Below, one piece after another: positions 25,968 to 34,027 of a stretch of DNA of 64,000 nt; the stretch's first letter is position 1, and each line of letters opens with the position of its first letter. Both the position numbers and the translations under genes were made by a program. Source of the stretch: Galbitalea soli (lineage in GTDB: Bacteria > Actinomycetota > Actinomycetes > Actinomycetales > Microbacteriaceae); assembly GCF_010686725.1 (NCBI RefSeq), contig NZ_JAAGWZ010000001.1, positions 372,001-436,000 on the forward strand. The letters run 5' to 3'. Under the pieces are notes generated by a model that did not search any database, was not told the origin of the DNA, and was given only the letters and a program-made list of their open reading frames with translations.

Positions 25968-26597
25968 ATGCACAGCCATCTCGCCATCCTCGGGGGCATC
26001 TTCGACCCCACCGCCCTTCTCACGGGAGCCGGACCGTACGCGCTCGTCGCGATCGCCCTCATCGTCTTCATCGAGACCGGGCTGCTCTTTCCCTTCCTCC
26101 CGGGCGACAGCCTCGTCTTCACGGCCGCGCTGCTCTCCGCATCGCTCGGGATTCCCCTCTGGCTCCTCATGGTGGTCGTGGCCGGATCCGCGATCCTCGG
26201 CGATCAGGTCGGCTACCTGATCGGGCGGCGCCTGGGTCGTCGGCTCTTCCGGCCGGAGGCGCGGGTCTTCAAGACGGCGTACCTCGAGCGCGCGAACGCC
26301 TTCTTCGACCGCTATGGCCCGAGCGCCCTCGTCCTCGCCCGGTTCGCGCCGCTCCTCCGCACCTTCGTGCCTCCCGTCGTCGGCTCCTCGACCCTTCGCT
26401 ACCGGCGCTTCGTCGTGTGGAACATCGCGGGGGGAATCCTGTGGACGGTCGTGCTGAGCCTCGCCGGGTACTGGCTCGGGCGGATCCCGCTCGTCGCCAA
26501 CAATGTGGAGCTGTTCGCGATCGGGATCGTGATCCTCTCGCTCATCCCCATCGTCGTCGGCTTCCTGCGACGTCGTGGTTCGGCCACCGCGCGCTGA
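25968..26597 (+). CDS. DedA/SNARE-associated family membrane protein
   Basis: A 209-residue protein of the DedA (VTT domain) family, proposed lipid scramblases or undecaprenyl-phosphate translocases. Seen: FIETGLLFPFLPGDSLVF (32-49), GDQVGYLIGRRLGRRLF, the FFDRYGPSALVLARFAPLLRTFVPPVVGSSTLRYRRFVVWNIAGGILW block with the conserved ARFxPxxRTFxP pattern, and a final helix. ATG at 25968 gives the usual length; a -10-like TAGCGT lies about 30 bases upstream. Confidence 0.93.
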   Translation: MHSHLAILGGIFDPTALLTGAGPYALVAIALIVFIETGLLFPFLPGDSLVFTAALLSASLGIPLWLLMVVVAGSAILGDQVGYLIGRRLGRRLFRPEARVFKTAYLERANAFFDRYGPSALVLARFAPLLRTFVPPVVGSSTLRYRRFVVWNIAGGILWTVVLSLAGYWLGRIPLVANNVELFAIGIVILSLIPIVVGFLRRRGSATAR

Positions 26598-26620
26598 TCC
26601 CTCCCGCGTAGGGTTGCACC

Positions 26621-27379
26621 ATGTCGTGGATCGGGATCGCCATCGCGCTCCCGTCCCTGGCACTGCTGTCCGTCGTGGCGCTCGGACTGTTCGGCACGCC
26701 GGGTCGTCTGCAACCCCTCTTCGCGATCCTGCGGGGAGCGCTTCAGCTCGCGCTGCTCTCGATCGTCCTCGGCGGTCTGATCACCGATCTGCGCTGGATC
26801 ATCCTCGGACTCGTCGTCATGTTCGCCGCCGCGGTCATCGTCGCCGGCCGCCGCGTCCGGGGTGGGCGCCGCGGCCTGCTGAAGGTCGCGGCGGCGATGG
26901 CGGGCGGCTGCCTTCTCGCCGGGGGGATCGTCTTCGGCAGCGGGGCGCTCCCGGTGACCGGCCGCTATCTGCTGGCCTTCGCGGGCATCCTGATCGGCAA
27001 CGCGATGACGACCGCGACCCTGACCGGCCGCGGCTTCCGGATGACCGTCCTCGACCACTGGGACGAGGTGGAGGGGTGGCTCGCCCTCGGCGCAACGCCT
27101 CGCCAGGCGACCCTGGACCTCGCGCGCCGCGCCGCGCACTCTGCGCTCGTGCCGCTCGTCGATCAGACCAAGACGACCGGTCTCGTGGTGCTGCCGGGGG
27201 CCTTCGTCGGAGCGATCTTCGGTGGCCTCTCGCCCCTTCAGGCGGGCGTCTTCCAGATTCTGGTGCTGACCGCCCTCATCGGGTCGGGGTCGGTCATCAG
27301 CACGCTGCTCCTCGTGCTCGTCGGCCCCGTGCGCCAGAAGCCCTACGACGAATACGGTGCCGCGACCGGAGCCTCGTAG
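26621..27379 (+). CDS. FetB-like (UPF0014) ABC transporter permease
   Basis: A 252-residue membrane protein with about seven helices of the UPF0014/FetB family, which with the ATPase FetA exports iron in Escherichia coli. Seen: RGALQLALLSIVLGG, GNAMTTATLTGRGF (the NAMT motif), LALGATPRQATLDLARRAAHSALVPLVDQTKTTGLVVLPGAFVGAIFGGLSPLQAG. No FetA-type ATPase is adjacent, so a partner must be elsewhere or absent. TAGGGT six bases before the ATG marks a leaderless start. Overlaps the convergent nuclease by 37 bases. Confidence 0.87.
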   Translation: MSWIGIAIALPSLALLSVVALGLFGTPGRLQPLFAILRGALQLALLSIVLGGLITDLRWIILGLVVMFAAAVIVAGRRVRGGRRGLLKVAAAMAGGCLLAGGIVFGSGALPVTGRYLLAFAGILIGNAMTTATLTGRGFRMTVLDHWDEVEGWLALGATPRQATLDLARRAAHSALVPLVDQTKTTGLVVLPGAFVGAIFGGLSPLQAGVFQILVLTALIGSGSVISTLLLVLVGPVRQKPYDEYGAATGAS

Positions 27380-28041
27380 TCGGCGGTGATCAGGATCGGC
27401 ATGTGATCCGAGGCCCCGCGCGGAAGCGTCGACACGCCCTCGATGTGCAGCCCCATCGAGGTGGCGAAGTCGAAGTGGCCCTTGAAGAACTTGTAGTTCG
27501 TGTAGGTCATCGTGTCGCTGAGGGTGAGGTCGTAGCCCGCCTCCTGCACGTGCTCGCTCAGGTTCTCCTTGAAGAGGGGGTAGTTGTAGTCGCCCACCAT
27601 GAGGGCGGGCACTCCCTCGCCGAGAGTGCGCAGCTCCTCGTGCGCGGCACGGATCTGGTTGCGGCGCAGCGAATTGAGGGCCGTGAGCGGCGCGGCATGG
27701 AAGGAGGCGACGACGAGGCCGCGGTCGGTCTCGGTGTCGATCAGGCGCGTGCCGAGCAGGCGCTCGTGCGCGGGTGAGAGCACCCGGTCGTGCAACGACT
27801 TCTTCAGTGCGAACGCCGTGGTCGAGACGGCGGTGAACCGGCTCTTGCGGTAGTACAGCGCGAGCCCGAGTCGGTTGCGCTTCGTCGAGTCGGCGAGGTG
27901 AAGATCGCCCACCTCGGCGGGCAGCTCCGAGGTGTCAGCCTCCTGGAGGCACAGCACGTCCAGGTCGTAGTCGTCGACCAGGCCCGCGATCTCCCCACTG
28001 GCGTGATTCTTGCGGAGGTTGTAGCTGATGACGCGTATCAC
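27343..28041 (-). CDS. Endonuclease/exonuclease/phosphatase (EEP) family protein
   Basis: A 232-residue protein of the DNase I-like EEP fold. Catalytic landmarks: VISYNLRKN (Asn8), LCLQEADTSE (metal-binding Glu), VASFHAAPL (His), MVGDYNYPLF (Asp/Asn pair) and GASDHMPILI (the terminal Asp-His). It could act on nucleic acid or on phosphoesters; members of this small form are not well characterised. GTG at 28041 is the only start placing VISYN near the N-terminus; longer frames extend into the promoter region of the divergent gene. Confidence 0.86.
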   Translation of the reverse strand: MIRVISYNLRKNHASGEIAGLVDDYDLDVLCLQEADTSELPAEVGDLHLADSTKRNRLGLALYYRKSRFTAVSTTAFALKKSLHDRVLSPAHERLLGTRLIDTETDRGLVVASFHAAPLTALNSLRRNQIRAAHEELRTLGEGVPALMVGDYNYPLFKENLSEHVQEAGYDLTLSDTMTYTNYKFFKGHFDFATSMGLHIEGVSTLPRGASDHMPILITADYEAPVAAPYSS

Positions 28042-28089
28042 TGCCCTGCTTAACTTGTCTCGTGTCGCTCGGTGGGGCGGCGGCCCTTC

Positions 28090-28111
28090 CCACGAGCATA
28101 CGTTCTCGTGG
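28090..28111. other. Seven-bp hairpin in the divergent 28042-28242 region
   Basis: CCACGAG and CTCGTGG flank an 8-base loop between the EEP gene and the first DUF2510 gene. It may be an operator or an attenuator; no T tract is present. TACACT at 28201-28206 is a plausible -10 for the plus-strand gene. Confidence 0.25.
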
Positions 28112-28242
28112 CATGCCTCCCCCGCCGATCCGGCGATTGTTAATGCGACCGTAAACGGCACGCGCCTCAGGATTCCTCGGGGAGCGGGGCGCCATCGTCG
28201 TACACTGCCTTGATCGAATCGCAATCGGGAGGGGGTGCAGTC

Positions 28243-29685
28243 GTGGCGGAGAACACTGGAGGGCCGGTCATCCCCGCGGGGTGGTATCCCGATCCCGAGT
28301 CCGCCGATCGTCTGCGGCGCTGGGACGGCGAGCGCTGGACGAGCGACACGGCGCAGCGGGCTGCGACCCCGGCCGCGCCCTCGGCCCCGGCGGAGCCCCC
28401 GGGCCAGACACAGCCAGCGGGCCAGACAGCACCATCCGCCCCGGCGGTGCCCCCGCCGCCGGCGCCTGACGCTCCCTCCGGTGGCCACGAACCCCCCGCA
28501 TCCCGCGCCGGCGGCGCACACGCAGGCTTCGTGCTCGACGATGACCTGGCCGACTGGGCCAAACTGCCCGGCATCACCCTTCCGCCCGATCTCGGTGACC
28601 TGGCGAGCGGGGGCCCGACCCGATCCGCCCGGGGGCCGGCGTTCACGCCTCCGCCGTTCACGGACCCGGAGCCCGACGACGCTCCAAGGGGACCGTCGAC
28701 GCCGTTCGGGCAACAGTTCCCTCCCCCCATACGGGAAGAGCCCGCGAGGCCGGCTCCGACCCCCTCCTCGGCGCCGTTCAGCGCGACCGCTCCGCCCCCC
28801 TTCGGCTCCGCCGCGCCGCGCTCCTCCCTCTTCGGCACGCCCGCACCCCCGCCCCCGCCGGGCGCTCGGGTCCCTCCTGGCGGCGGCGATCCCCCGGTGA
28901 TCGTGCAACCGGTCGAGCACTCCATCTACACCGATACCCCGCCGAGCCGACGCGCGCGCCGGCAACAGGAGTCGGCCGAGGCGACGGAGCCGCAGGCGAC
29001 CGCGCGCACAGCGGAGCCGGCTGCGCCGCGCTCGGTCCCCTCTGCGCCGCGTTCGGTCCCCTCTGTGCCGGCGCCGGTTGCCCCGCCTCCCGCCGGTCCG
29101 TCCTACGCCAAACCTCCGGTCGGCATCCAGTACGCCGTCCCGCCACCCCCGGGGGTCGATTACACCGCGCCGCCGGAGGGGGTCAAACTCGCCCCGCCGA
29201 GTGCATTCATCCAGCCCGTGCGCGGTGCGCGTTACAGCGGAAGCTCGGCCTCCATGCGCCAGCAGACCGACTACACCACGGCGGCCTCCTCCGTCTCGCT
29301 CGGGGTCGAGATCGAGGCGGGCAACACCGTCGGGGTCTGGCTGATGGCCCTTCTTCCGCTCGTCGCGTTCATCGCCTTCTACGCGCCGTTCGGCGCCCTC
29401 GCGTTGCCGGTCACGCGGACGGCCGAACTCCTCGTCGCCCTCGCGATGCTCCTGCTCGGACTCGTCTGCGCGGCCGTCGATCGGCGCGGACTCTCGCGTC
29501 AGGGGCAGTCGGCGCTGCCGAGCGTCGTGTGGGCGATCCTCCCGCTGGTCTACCTGATCGTGCGGTGCGTGCGCGTCGGTCCGCGGTCGCTCGCTCCCCT
29601 CGCCGTCTGGGTGGTGCTGCAGTCCGCCTGTGTCGGGGCGCTCTTCGTGCTCCTGCGGTCGCTCTTCCCGGCGGTGCTCCGCTAG
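28243..29685 (+). CDS. DUF2510-domain membrane protein with long Pro-rich linker
   Basis: A 480-residue protein. Residues 11-35 form a DUF2510 domain (AGWYPDPESADRLRRWDGERWT); a 300-residue low-complexity linker rich in Pro and Ala follows; the last 116 residues contain four membrane helices. DUF2510 modules occur at the N-terminus of many actinobacterial membrane proteins, function unknown; the cytoplasmic Trp-rich motif may bind a partner. The GTG at 28243 has GGAGGG at good spacing. Three other DUF2510 genes lie in the next 12 kb. Confidence 0.83.
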   Translation: MAENTGGPVIPAGWYPDPESADRLRRWDGERWTSDTAQRAATPAAPSAPAEPPGQTQPAGQTAPSAPAVPPPPAPDAPSGGHEPPASRAGGAHAGFVLDDDLADWAKLPGITLPPDLGDLASGGPTRSARGPAFTPPPFTDPEPDDAPRGPSTPFGQQFPPPIREEPARPAPTPSSAPFSATAPPPFGSAAPRSSLFGTPAPPPPPGARVPPGGGDPPVIVQPVEHSIYTDTPPSRRARRQQESAEATEPQATARTAEPAAPRSVPSAPRSVPSVPAPVAPPPAGPSYAKPPVGIQYAVPPPPGVDYTAPPEGVKLAPPSAFIQPVRGARYSGSSASMRQQTDYTTAASSVSLGVEIEAGNTVGVWLMALLPLVAFIAFYAPFGALALPVTRTAELLVALAMLLLGLVCAAVDRRGLSRQGQSALPSVVWAILPLVYLIVRCVRVGPRSLAPLAVWVVLQSACVGALFVLLRSLFPAVLR

Positions 29686-29715
29686 CTTCCGGCTCCGGCT
29701 AGCATCGGACCAACC

Positions 29716-30435
29716 ATGCTGACCATCTCCGTCGTCATCCCCTCATACAACGACTCCGAGATGCTTCGGAACTGCCTCGCCGCCATCGCGCGCCAGACCC
29801 GGCCCGCCGACGAGGTCGTGGTCGTCGACAACGGCAGCACCGACGACACGACCCAGGCCGCGACGGCGTGGGGCGCGCGTGTCGTGCAGGAATCCGAGCG
29901 CGGCATCCCCGCGGCCACGGCTGCCGGATTCGACGCCGCGACGGGGCAGATCTTCGCCCGACTGGACGCCGACTCCGTCCCCCGCGCCGATTGGCTGGCC
30001 CGTATCGAGGAACACTTCATGGCCGCGGATGACCTCGCCGCCGTCACCGGACCGGGCGACTTCTACGGCGCCTCCCGACCGGTGAAATGGTTCGCCGAGC
30101 GGCTGTACATCGGCGGCTACTTCTGGTTCTTCACCTGGCGACTCGGGCACCCACCGCTGTTCGGGTCGAACTTTGCGATCAGGGCCTCCGCGTGGCTCCA
30201 GCTGCGCGAGGGCTCCCACCGCGAGGTGCGCACCCTTCACGACGACCTGGATCTCAGCTACCAGTTCGCGCCGGGCCAGCGGATCGTCTACGACCCCGCG
30301 CTGGTCGTCGGAGTGTCGGCACGCCCCTTCGCCTCTCCGGCGGGGCTCATCCGTCGGGTCTGGTGGGGGTACACCACCGCCGCGGCGAATCGCGAGGTGC
30401 GGCGTCAGCGATCCCGCGCGGCGGCGCGCGAGTAG
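29716..30435 (+). CDS. Glycosyltransferase family 2
   Basis: A 239-residue GT-A enzyme. ISVVIPSYNDSEML (4-17) and VVVVDNGSTDDT form the nucleotide-sugar site; RLDADSVPRADW holds the DxD-like metal site; RTLHDDLDLSYQF supplies the acidic ED-type catalytic block. A C-terminal segment with RRVWWGYTTAA lacks a full membrane helix. Likely sugar transfer to an envelope lipid or glycan. -10-like TAGCAT lies ten bases before the ATG. Its last 31 bases overlap the convergent hydrolase. Confidence 0.9.
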   Translation: MLTISVVIPSYNDSEMLRNCLAAIARQTRPADEVVVVDNGSTDDTTQAATAWGARVVQESERGIPAATAAGFDAATGQIFARLDADSVPRADWLARIEEHFMAADDLAAVTGPGDFYGASRPVKWFAERLYIGGYFWFFTWRLGHPPLFGSNFAIRASAWLQLREGSHREVRTLHDDLDLSYQFAPGQRIVYDPALVVGVSARPFASPAGLIRRVWWGYTTAAANREVRRQRSRAAARE

Positions 30436-31307
30436 AGCGCGAGCAGATCGCGCACGAGCTGGTGCGGTGCCGTCTCGCAGGGGCTGTGTCCCGTCGAGTA
30501 GATCGCCAGTTCTGCGCCGATCGCCTCCGCCAGCTCACGGTGAAGCTCAACCGGCCACAGGTCGTGCTGCCCCACCGCGATCAGCTTGGGCACCGGGACC
30601 CTCGCCACCTCGGCCCGCACATCGGGGACGTGCATCATGAGCCCGATCACATCCCGCACACTCGCCCTCCGGGTGTAATCGAACCGCATCCGGACGAACC
30701 GCAGTCTCATCGGAGGGACGCCGGTCGCATTCGCCCGCACGCCCGCGATCATGACCGCGGCACCGACACCCGGTCGAGCCACGCTCGTGAGCCTGCCCAC
30801 CCGTTTGATCCCGCGAAACGACTGCCCCGGCTGCGGCGGCGCGGTGAGGAGTGCCAGGCTCGCGAACAACTCCGGTCGCTGCGCGATCGTGAGCCCTGCG
30901 ACCGTGCCCGCGAACGAGTATCCCAGTACGTGCGCCGGGGCAATCCGTGATTCGAGGATGGCGACGAGGTCGTCGATGAAGAGTTGGTTGTCGTAGCGGC
31001 GCCGGGGCGGGCGCAGGTTCTCGGGTCCGGCGCCGGCCGACTGGTACTGGCCGGCCAGGTCGAAGGCGATGACGCGATAGCCGGCCTCGGCGAGCAGCGG
31101 CATCATGAGGAGGAAATCCTCCTTGGAGCCGGTCACGCCCGGCGCGAGAACGACGGGGTCCCCGTCCTCCGGCCCGCACTCGATCGTCGCGAGCGTGCCG
31201 CTCGGCGCCGCGAACCAGCCCCGAGTCACCCCGGGCGGCAGCACGGTCCAGTCGATGTCGGGCAGTGCGGCATCCCGCTCCTCTGGCGTCGGTGCGTCCG
31301 CGGTCAC
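30405..31307 (-). CDS. Alpha/beta-fold hydrolase
   Basis: A 300-residue hydrolase. Oxyanion strand VVLAPGVTGSKEDFLLM (52-68), nucleophile elbow LGYSFAGTVAG with Ser131, acid in VGQHDLWPVE and His in STGHSPCETAP. The CETAPHQL ending resembles C-C or ester hydrolases acting on lipids, but the substrate is not predictable. GTG start with TAGATT six bases upstream, a leaderless layout. The neighbouring upstream gene on the same strand is also an esterase of a different subfamily. Confidence 0.85.
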   Translation of the reverse strand: MTADAPTPEERDAALPDIDWTVLPPGVTRGWFAAPSGTLATIECGPEDGDPVVLAPGVTGSKEDFLLMMPLLAEAGYRVIAFDLAGQYQSAGAGPENLRPPRRRYDNQLFIDDLVAILESRIAPAHVLGYSFAGTVAGLTIAQRPELFASLALLTAPPQPGQSFRGIKRVGRLTSVARPGVGAAVMIAGVRANATGVPPMRLRFVRMRFDYTRRASVRDVIGLMMHVPDVRAEVARVPVPKLIAVGQHDLWPVELHRELAEAIGAELAIYSTGHSPCETAPHQLVRDLLALYSRAAARDR

Positions 31308-31316
31308 GGGACGAAT

Positions 31317-32267
31317 CTACGCGAGTGCGTGCACGAACGACTGCAGTCGCCGGTAGACCTCCTGCGATTCCGGATAGCGGTAGTCCTGCTGCCAGGTGTG
31401 TCTGGTGTTGCGCACCGAGCGCGGGTAGCTCAGCCACTCGACCTCGACGCCGTGCTCGCGCAGGGCATCCGCGAAATTGTGGTTCGCCTCGTAGAAGAAG
31501 TCCTGCTCCGAGGTGGTGACGAGCACCGGCGGGAAATCGGGAGACACCCACTCGATCGGCGAGAGGAATCGGGCCGCCGCCGACAGCGACTGACCCTTGC
31601 CGCGATTCGGCAGCAGCATTCGCACGAAGCCGAGCCCCATAATGAACCGCGGGGCGAAGATGACCGAGAAGTCGACGGCGCTGCAGTGCTGCACCAGGCC
31701 GATCACCGTGCCGCGGTCGGTGCCGCCCAGGTGATAGTGCCGGGCGAGTTCGGGCTGGGATGCGCTCGCGGCGAGCAGCGCGGAGATCTGTCCGCCCGCG
31801 GAATCCCCGCCCAGGATGATCCGCCGCGGGTCGCCGCCGAATCGACCGATCTCGCGCGCCACCCACTCGAGGCACGCGGCGGCGTCGTGCATCATGTGCT
31901 GCATGTGGAACCGCCCGGCCAGCCGGTAGTTGACGTTGACCACCACCATTCCCGCCTGCGCCTGACTCGCGCAGTACTTCGTCAACGCGGCCTTGTCACC
32001 CGAGGTCCAGCCGCCGCCATGGAAATACACGTAGACCGGCAGCGCACCCGTTCGCTCGTGCGGCGTGATGACGTCGAGGCGGTGCGAGGGGATTCCGTCG
32101 CCGACGTAGTCGAGGTCATGGTGATAGTCGACGGACTCGATCGGTTCGGAGTTGAACCGTCGGCGCTCCCCCGGTGCGAGCTGCGCCATCAGCAGCCGCC
32201 ACGCCCACACCGGCACGCGGGTCAGCGCCGACCGATCCCGGCGCGACTCCGTGCTGACCTCCCGCAT
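31317..32267 (-). CDS. Esterase/lipase of the hormone-sensitive-lipase family
   Basis: A 316-residue alpha/beta hydrolase of the HSL (family IV) type: HGGGW oxyanion motif at 83-87, nucleophile motif GGDSAGG with Ser156, acid in TSEQDFFYE and the final His in RNTRHTWQQD. It hydrolyses short acyl esters. An ATG 36 codons further upstream exists, but it would overlap the divergent gene start; the ATG at 32267 is chosen because TACCGT lies exactly six bases before it, as in many genes of this genome. Confidence 0.86.
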   Translation of the reverse strand: MREVSTESRRDRSALTRVPVWAWRLLMAQLAPGERRRFNSEPIESVDYHHDLDYVGDGIPSHRLDVITPHERTGALPVYVYFHGGGWTSGDKAALTKYCASQAQAGMVVVNVNYRLAGRFHMQHMMHDAAACLEWVAREIGRFGGDPRRIILGGDSAGGQISALLAASASQPELARHYHLGGTDRGTVIGLVQHCSAVDFSVIFAPRFIMGLGFVRMLLPNRGKGQSLSAAARFLSPIEWVSPDFPPVLVTTSEQDFFYEANHNFADALREHGVEVEWLSYPRSVRNTRHTWQQDYRYPESQEVYRRLQSFVHALA

Positions 32268-32373
32268 CCCGCCACGGTAAGCCGCGGTCCCGAGGATTTG
32301 CTGGGCGCTGCGCTCGGCCGCCACGCCGCCCGTGCGCGCCTCCGTGTCGGAGCGAGGAGAGACACTGGTGGGC

Positions 32374-33078
32374 ATGACGACGGCACGGTATCGGGCGAAT
32401 CAGACGCAGGTGAGGGAGTTCGGAGAGGTGGTGCTGAGCGGGCTGCGAAGCACGACGTTCGGCTCGGTGCCGAAGGCCGAACTCGAGCTGCTGCTGTTCC
32501 GGGCGATGATCGATGCCGGCATTCTGAGCATGACCTCGCCGGTGTTCGACCTGGCGCGCCAGCTGGAGATCACCCCATCGCGGGTGCGGAGCCTCATCTA
32601 CCGCTATCGGCTGCAGACCCAGCCCGACGACGATGCCGTGCTCGCCGAGATCGCGGGGGCACTCGGGCGAAGCCGGTTCGAGCTCACGGAGCAGCGGATC
32701 GTCTTCGGAATCGAGGATCCCTACCTCCGCGACTCACTCGGTGCCCTGCTCAAGCAGCAGGGTATCTTCGCCGACACCAGCTTCAATCCCGAGACGGTCA
32801 GCCTCGGCATCGGCGCATTCGTCGACTTCGTCTCCGCCCGCTTCGACACCGACGACCGCGTGCGGATCCTGCGCGCCCTGCACCACGACACGGGTGTCGA
32901 ACCGAGTGCGTTCAAGCGCGTCCTGAAGAGCACTCTCGCGCAGCTGGGCAAGCGGGTGGTCGGCGCCGCGGCGGATGATCTCGCCAGCGCGGCCATCGAC
33001 GCCGTCTGGTCCTTCACCACGAGCCTGTTCCGTGGCGACGTCGAGCAGGCCACGACGGCCGCCCGCGAGTTCGCCTGA
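32374..33078 (+). CDS. Unrecognised protein with a helix-turn-helix-like segment
   Basis: A 234-residue soluble protein I cannot place in a family. An internal stretch at about 58-78, LARQLEITPSRVRSLIYRYRL, looks like a helix-turn-helix followed by a basic helix; the N-terminal part (ELELLLFRAMIDAGIL) is helical. The C-terminal half is hydrophilic-helical with no catalytic motif visible. No signal peptide or membrane helix. The ATG is seven bases after GACACT; a GTG two codons earlier with GAGGAGAG upstream is the alternative. It is divergent from the esterase. It may be a transcription or DNA-binding factor. Confidence 0.7.
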   Translation: MTTARYRANQTQVREFGEVVLSGLRSTTFGSVPKAELELLLFRAMIDAGILSMTSPVFDLARQLEITPSRVRSLIYRYRLQTQPDDDAVLAEIAGALGRSRFELTEQRIVFGIEDPYLRDSLGALLKQQGIFADTSFNPETVSLGIGAFVDFVSARFDTDDRVRILRALHHDTGVEPSAFKRVLKSTLAQLGKRVVGAAADDLASAAIDAVWSFTTSLFRGDVEQATTAAREFA

Positions 33079-33154
33079 TCGTCCCCCGGATGGGTGCGCG
33101 CGCGGATGCCCGCCCCGCGCTACCGTGGGAGGACGACCATTCTGGGGGGACACA

Positions 33155-33913
33155 GTGTCGATGGATGTGAGCGCGCGCCCGACGCCGACGGGTTGGTACC
33201 CGGATCCGGCGGGATCCGATCGCCAGCGGTGGTGGAGCGGCGTAGCGTGGACCGATCACGTGCGGGACGTTCCGCTCGCGACGCCGGTGACCCCGCCCGC
33301 GGCGACGGGCCACAGTGTGCCGTCCGCGCCCGCGCAGTGGAGCGCCTCTGACGCGGCCGCCTCACGGGCGAGCGTCGGCTACGGCTCAGTGTCGCGCGGG
33401 CCCCTGCCCGGCGCGTCCGACTTCCCGACCCGCGGTGGCGGGAGCTTCTCCGCCACCCCGACATTCTTCGAGTTGCCGACCCGCTGGCACACGGTATCCG
33501 TGTGGCTCCTCGCGGTCTCGCCGATCGTGTTCGCGGTACTGCTCATCGGTATCGGACCGTTCGTGCTCGCGGGCCTCTTCGATATCAATGCCAGCGCGTT
33601 CGGCTATCTCGTGCCTGCCGTGCTCGGACTCGTGCTCCCCCTGCTTCTCTGCACCGCGTGGGTCATGCGCGACCGACGCCAGCTGCAGGAGTTCGGGTTC
33701 CGCCGTCTGCCGAGCCCGTTCTGGATCCTCCTCGGCCCGCTCGCCTACCTGATCGCGCGCACGGTGCACGTGATGGGGACCGTGCGACGCGGTGGCGGCC
33801 CGCTCTGGACCTATCTCGCGATCGTCGTGGGATCGACCGTCCTGACCTTCGCGCTGCGGGTTCTGGTGCTCGCGCTTCTCACCTCGGGCCACTCGGCGCT
33901 GATCTCCCGCTGA
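33155..33913 (+). CDS. DUF2510-domain membrane protein
   Basis: A 252-residue protein: DUF2510 at 8-32 (PTGWYPDPAGSDRQRWWSGVAWT), a short disordered linker to about 105, and four membrane helices to the end. The C-terminal membrane part (RRLPSPFWILLGPLAYLIARTVHV) resembles those of the DUF2510 proteins at 28243 and 39763, so they form a paralogous set. GTG start with a GGGGGGA ribosome site; an ATG two codons later is possible. TACCGT about 30 bases upstream may be the -10. Confidence 0.8.
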   Translation: MSMDVSARPTPTGWYPDPAGSDRQRWWSGVAWTDHVRDVPLATPVTPPAATGHSVPSAPAQWSASDAAASRASVGYGSVSRGPLPGASDFPTRGGGSFSATPTFFELPTRWHTVSVWLLAVSPIVFAVLLIGIGPFVLAGLFDINASAFGYLVPAVLGLVLPLLLCTAWVMRDRRQLQEFGFRRLPSPFWILLGPLAYLIARTVHVMGTVRRGGGPLWTYLAIVVGSTVLTFALRVLVLALLTSGHSALISR

Positions 33914-33931
33914 CCCCCGGACGTGGGGTCA
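33911..33931 (+). terminator. Hairpin over the stop codon of the DUF2510 gene
   Basis: TGACCCC and GGGGTCA pair perfectly over seven bases around a 7-base loop; the left arm includes the TGA stop. No T tract follows. Confidence 0.35.
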
Positions 33932-34027
33932 TGCATTCCGCGTGTCTTACGTAGTGTGGGAGGCGAGGGGTGTAATACGCGCTGCGGGGAATTCGGCGCG
34001 ACCCTCATCGGTTCGGGGGGATCGTTC

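Noticed and set aside
30984-32978. Long plus-strand open frame across the two hydrolase genes
   Set aside because: Shadow of real minus-strand genes with complete catalytic motifs; composition is typical of a non-coding frame.
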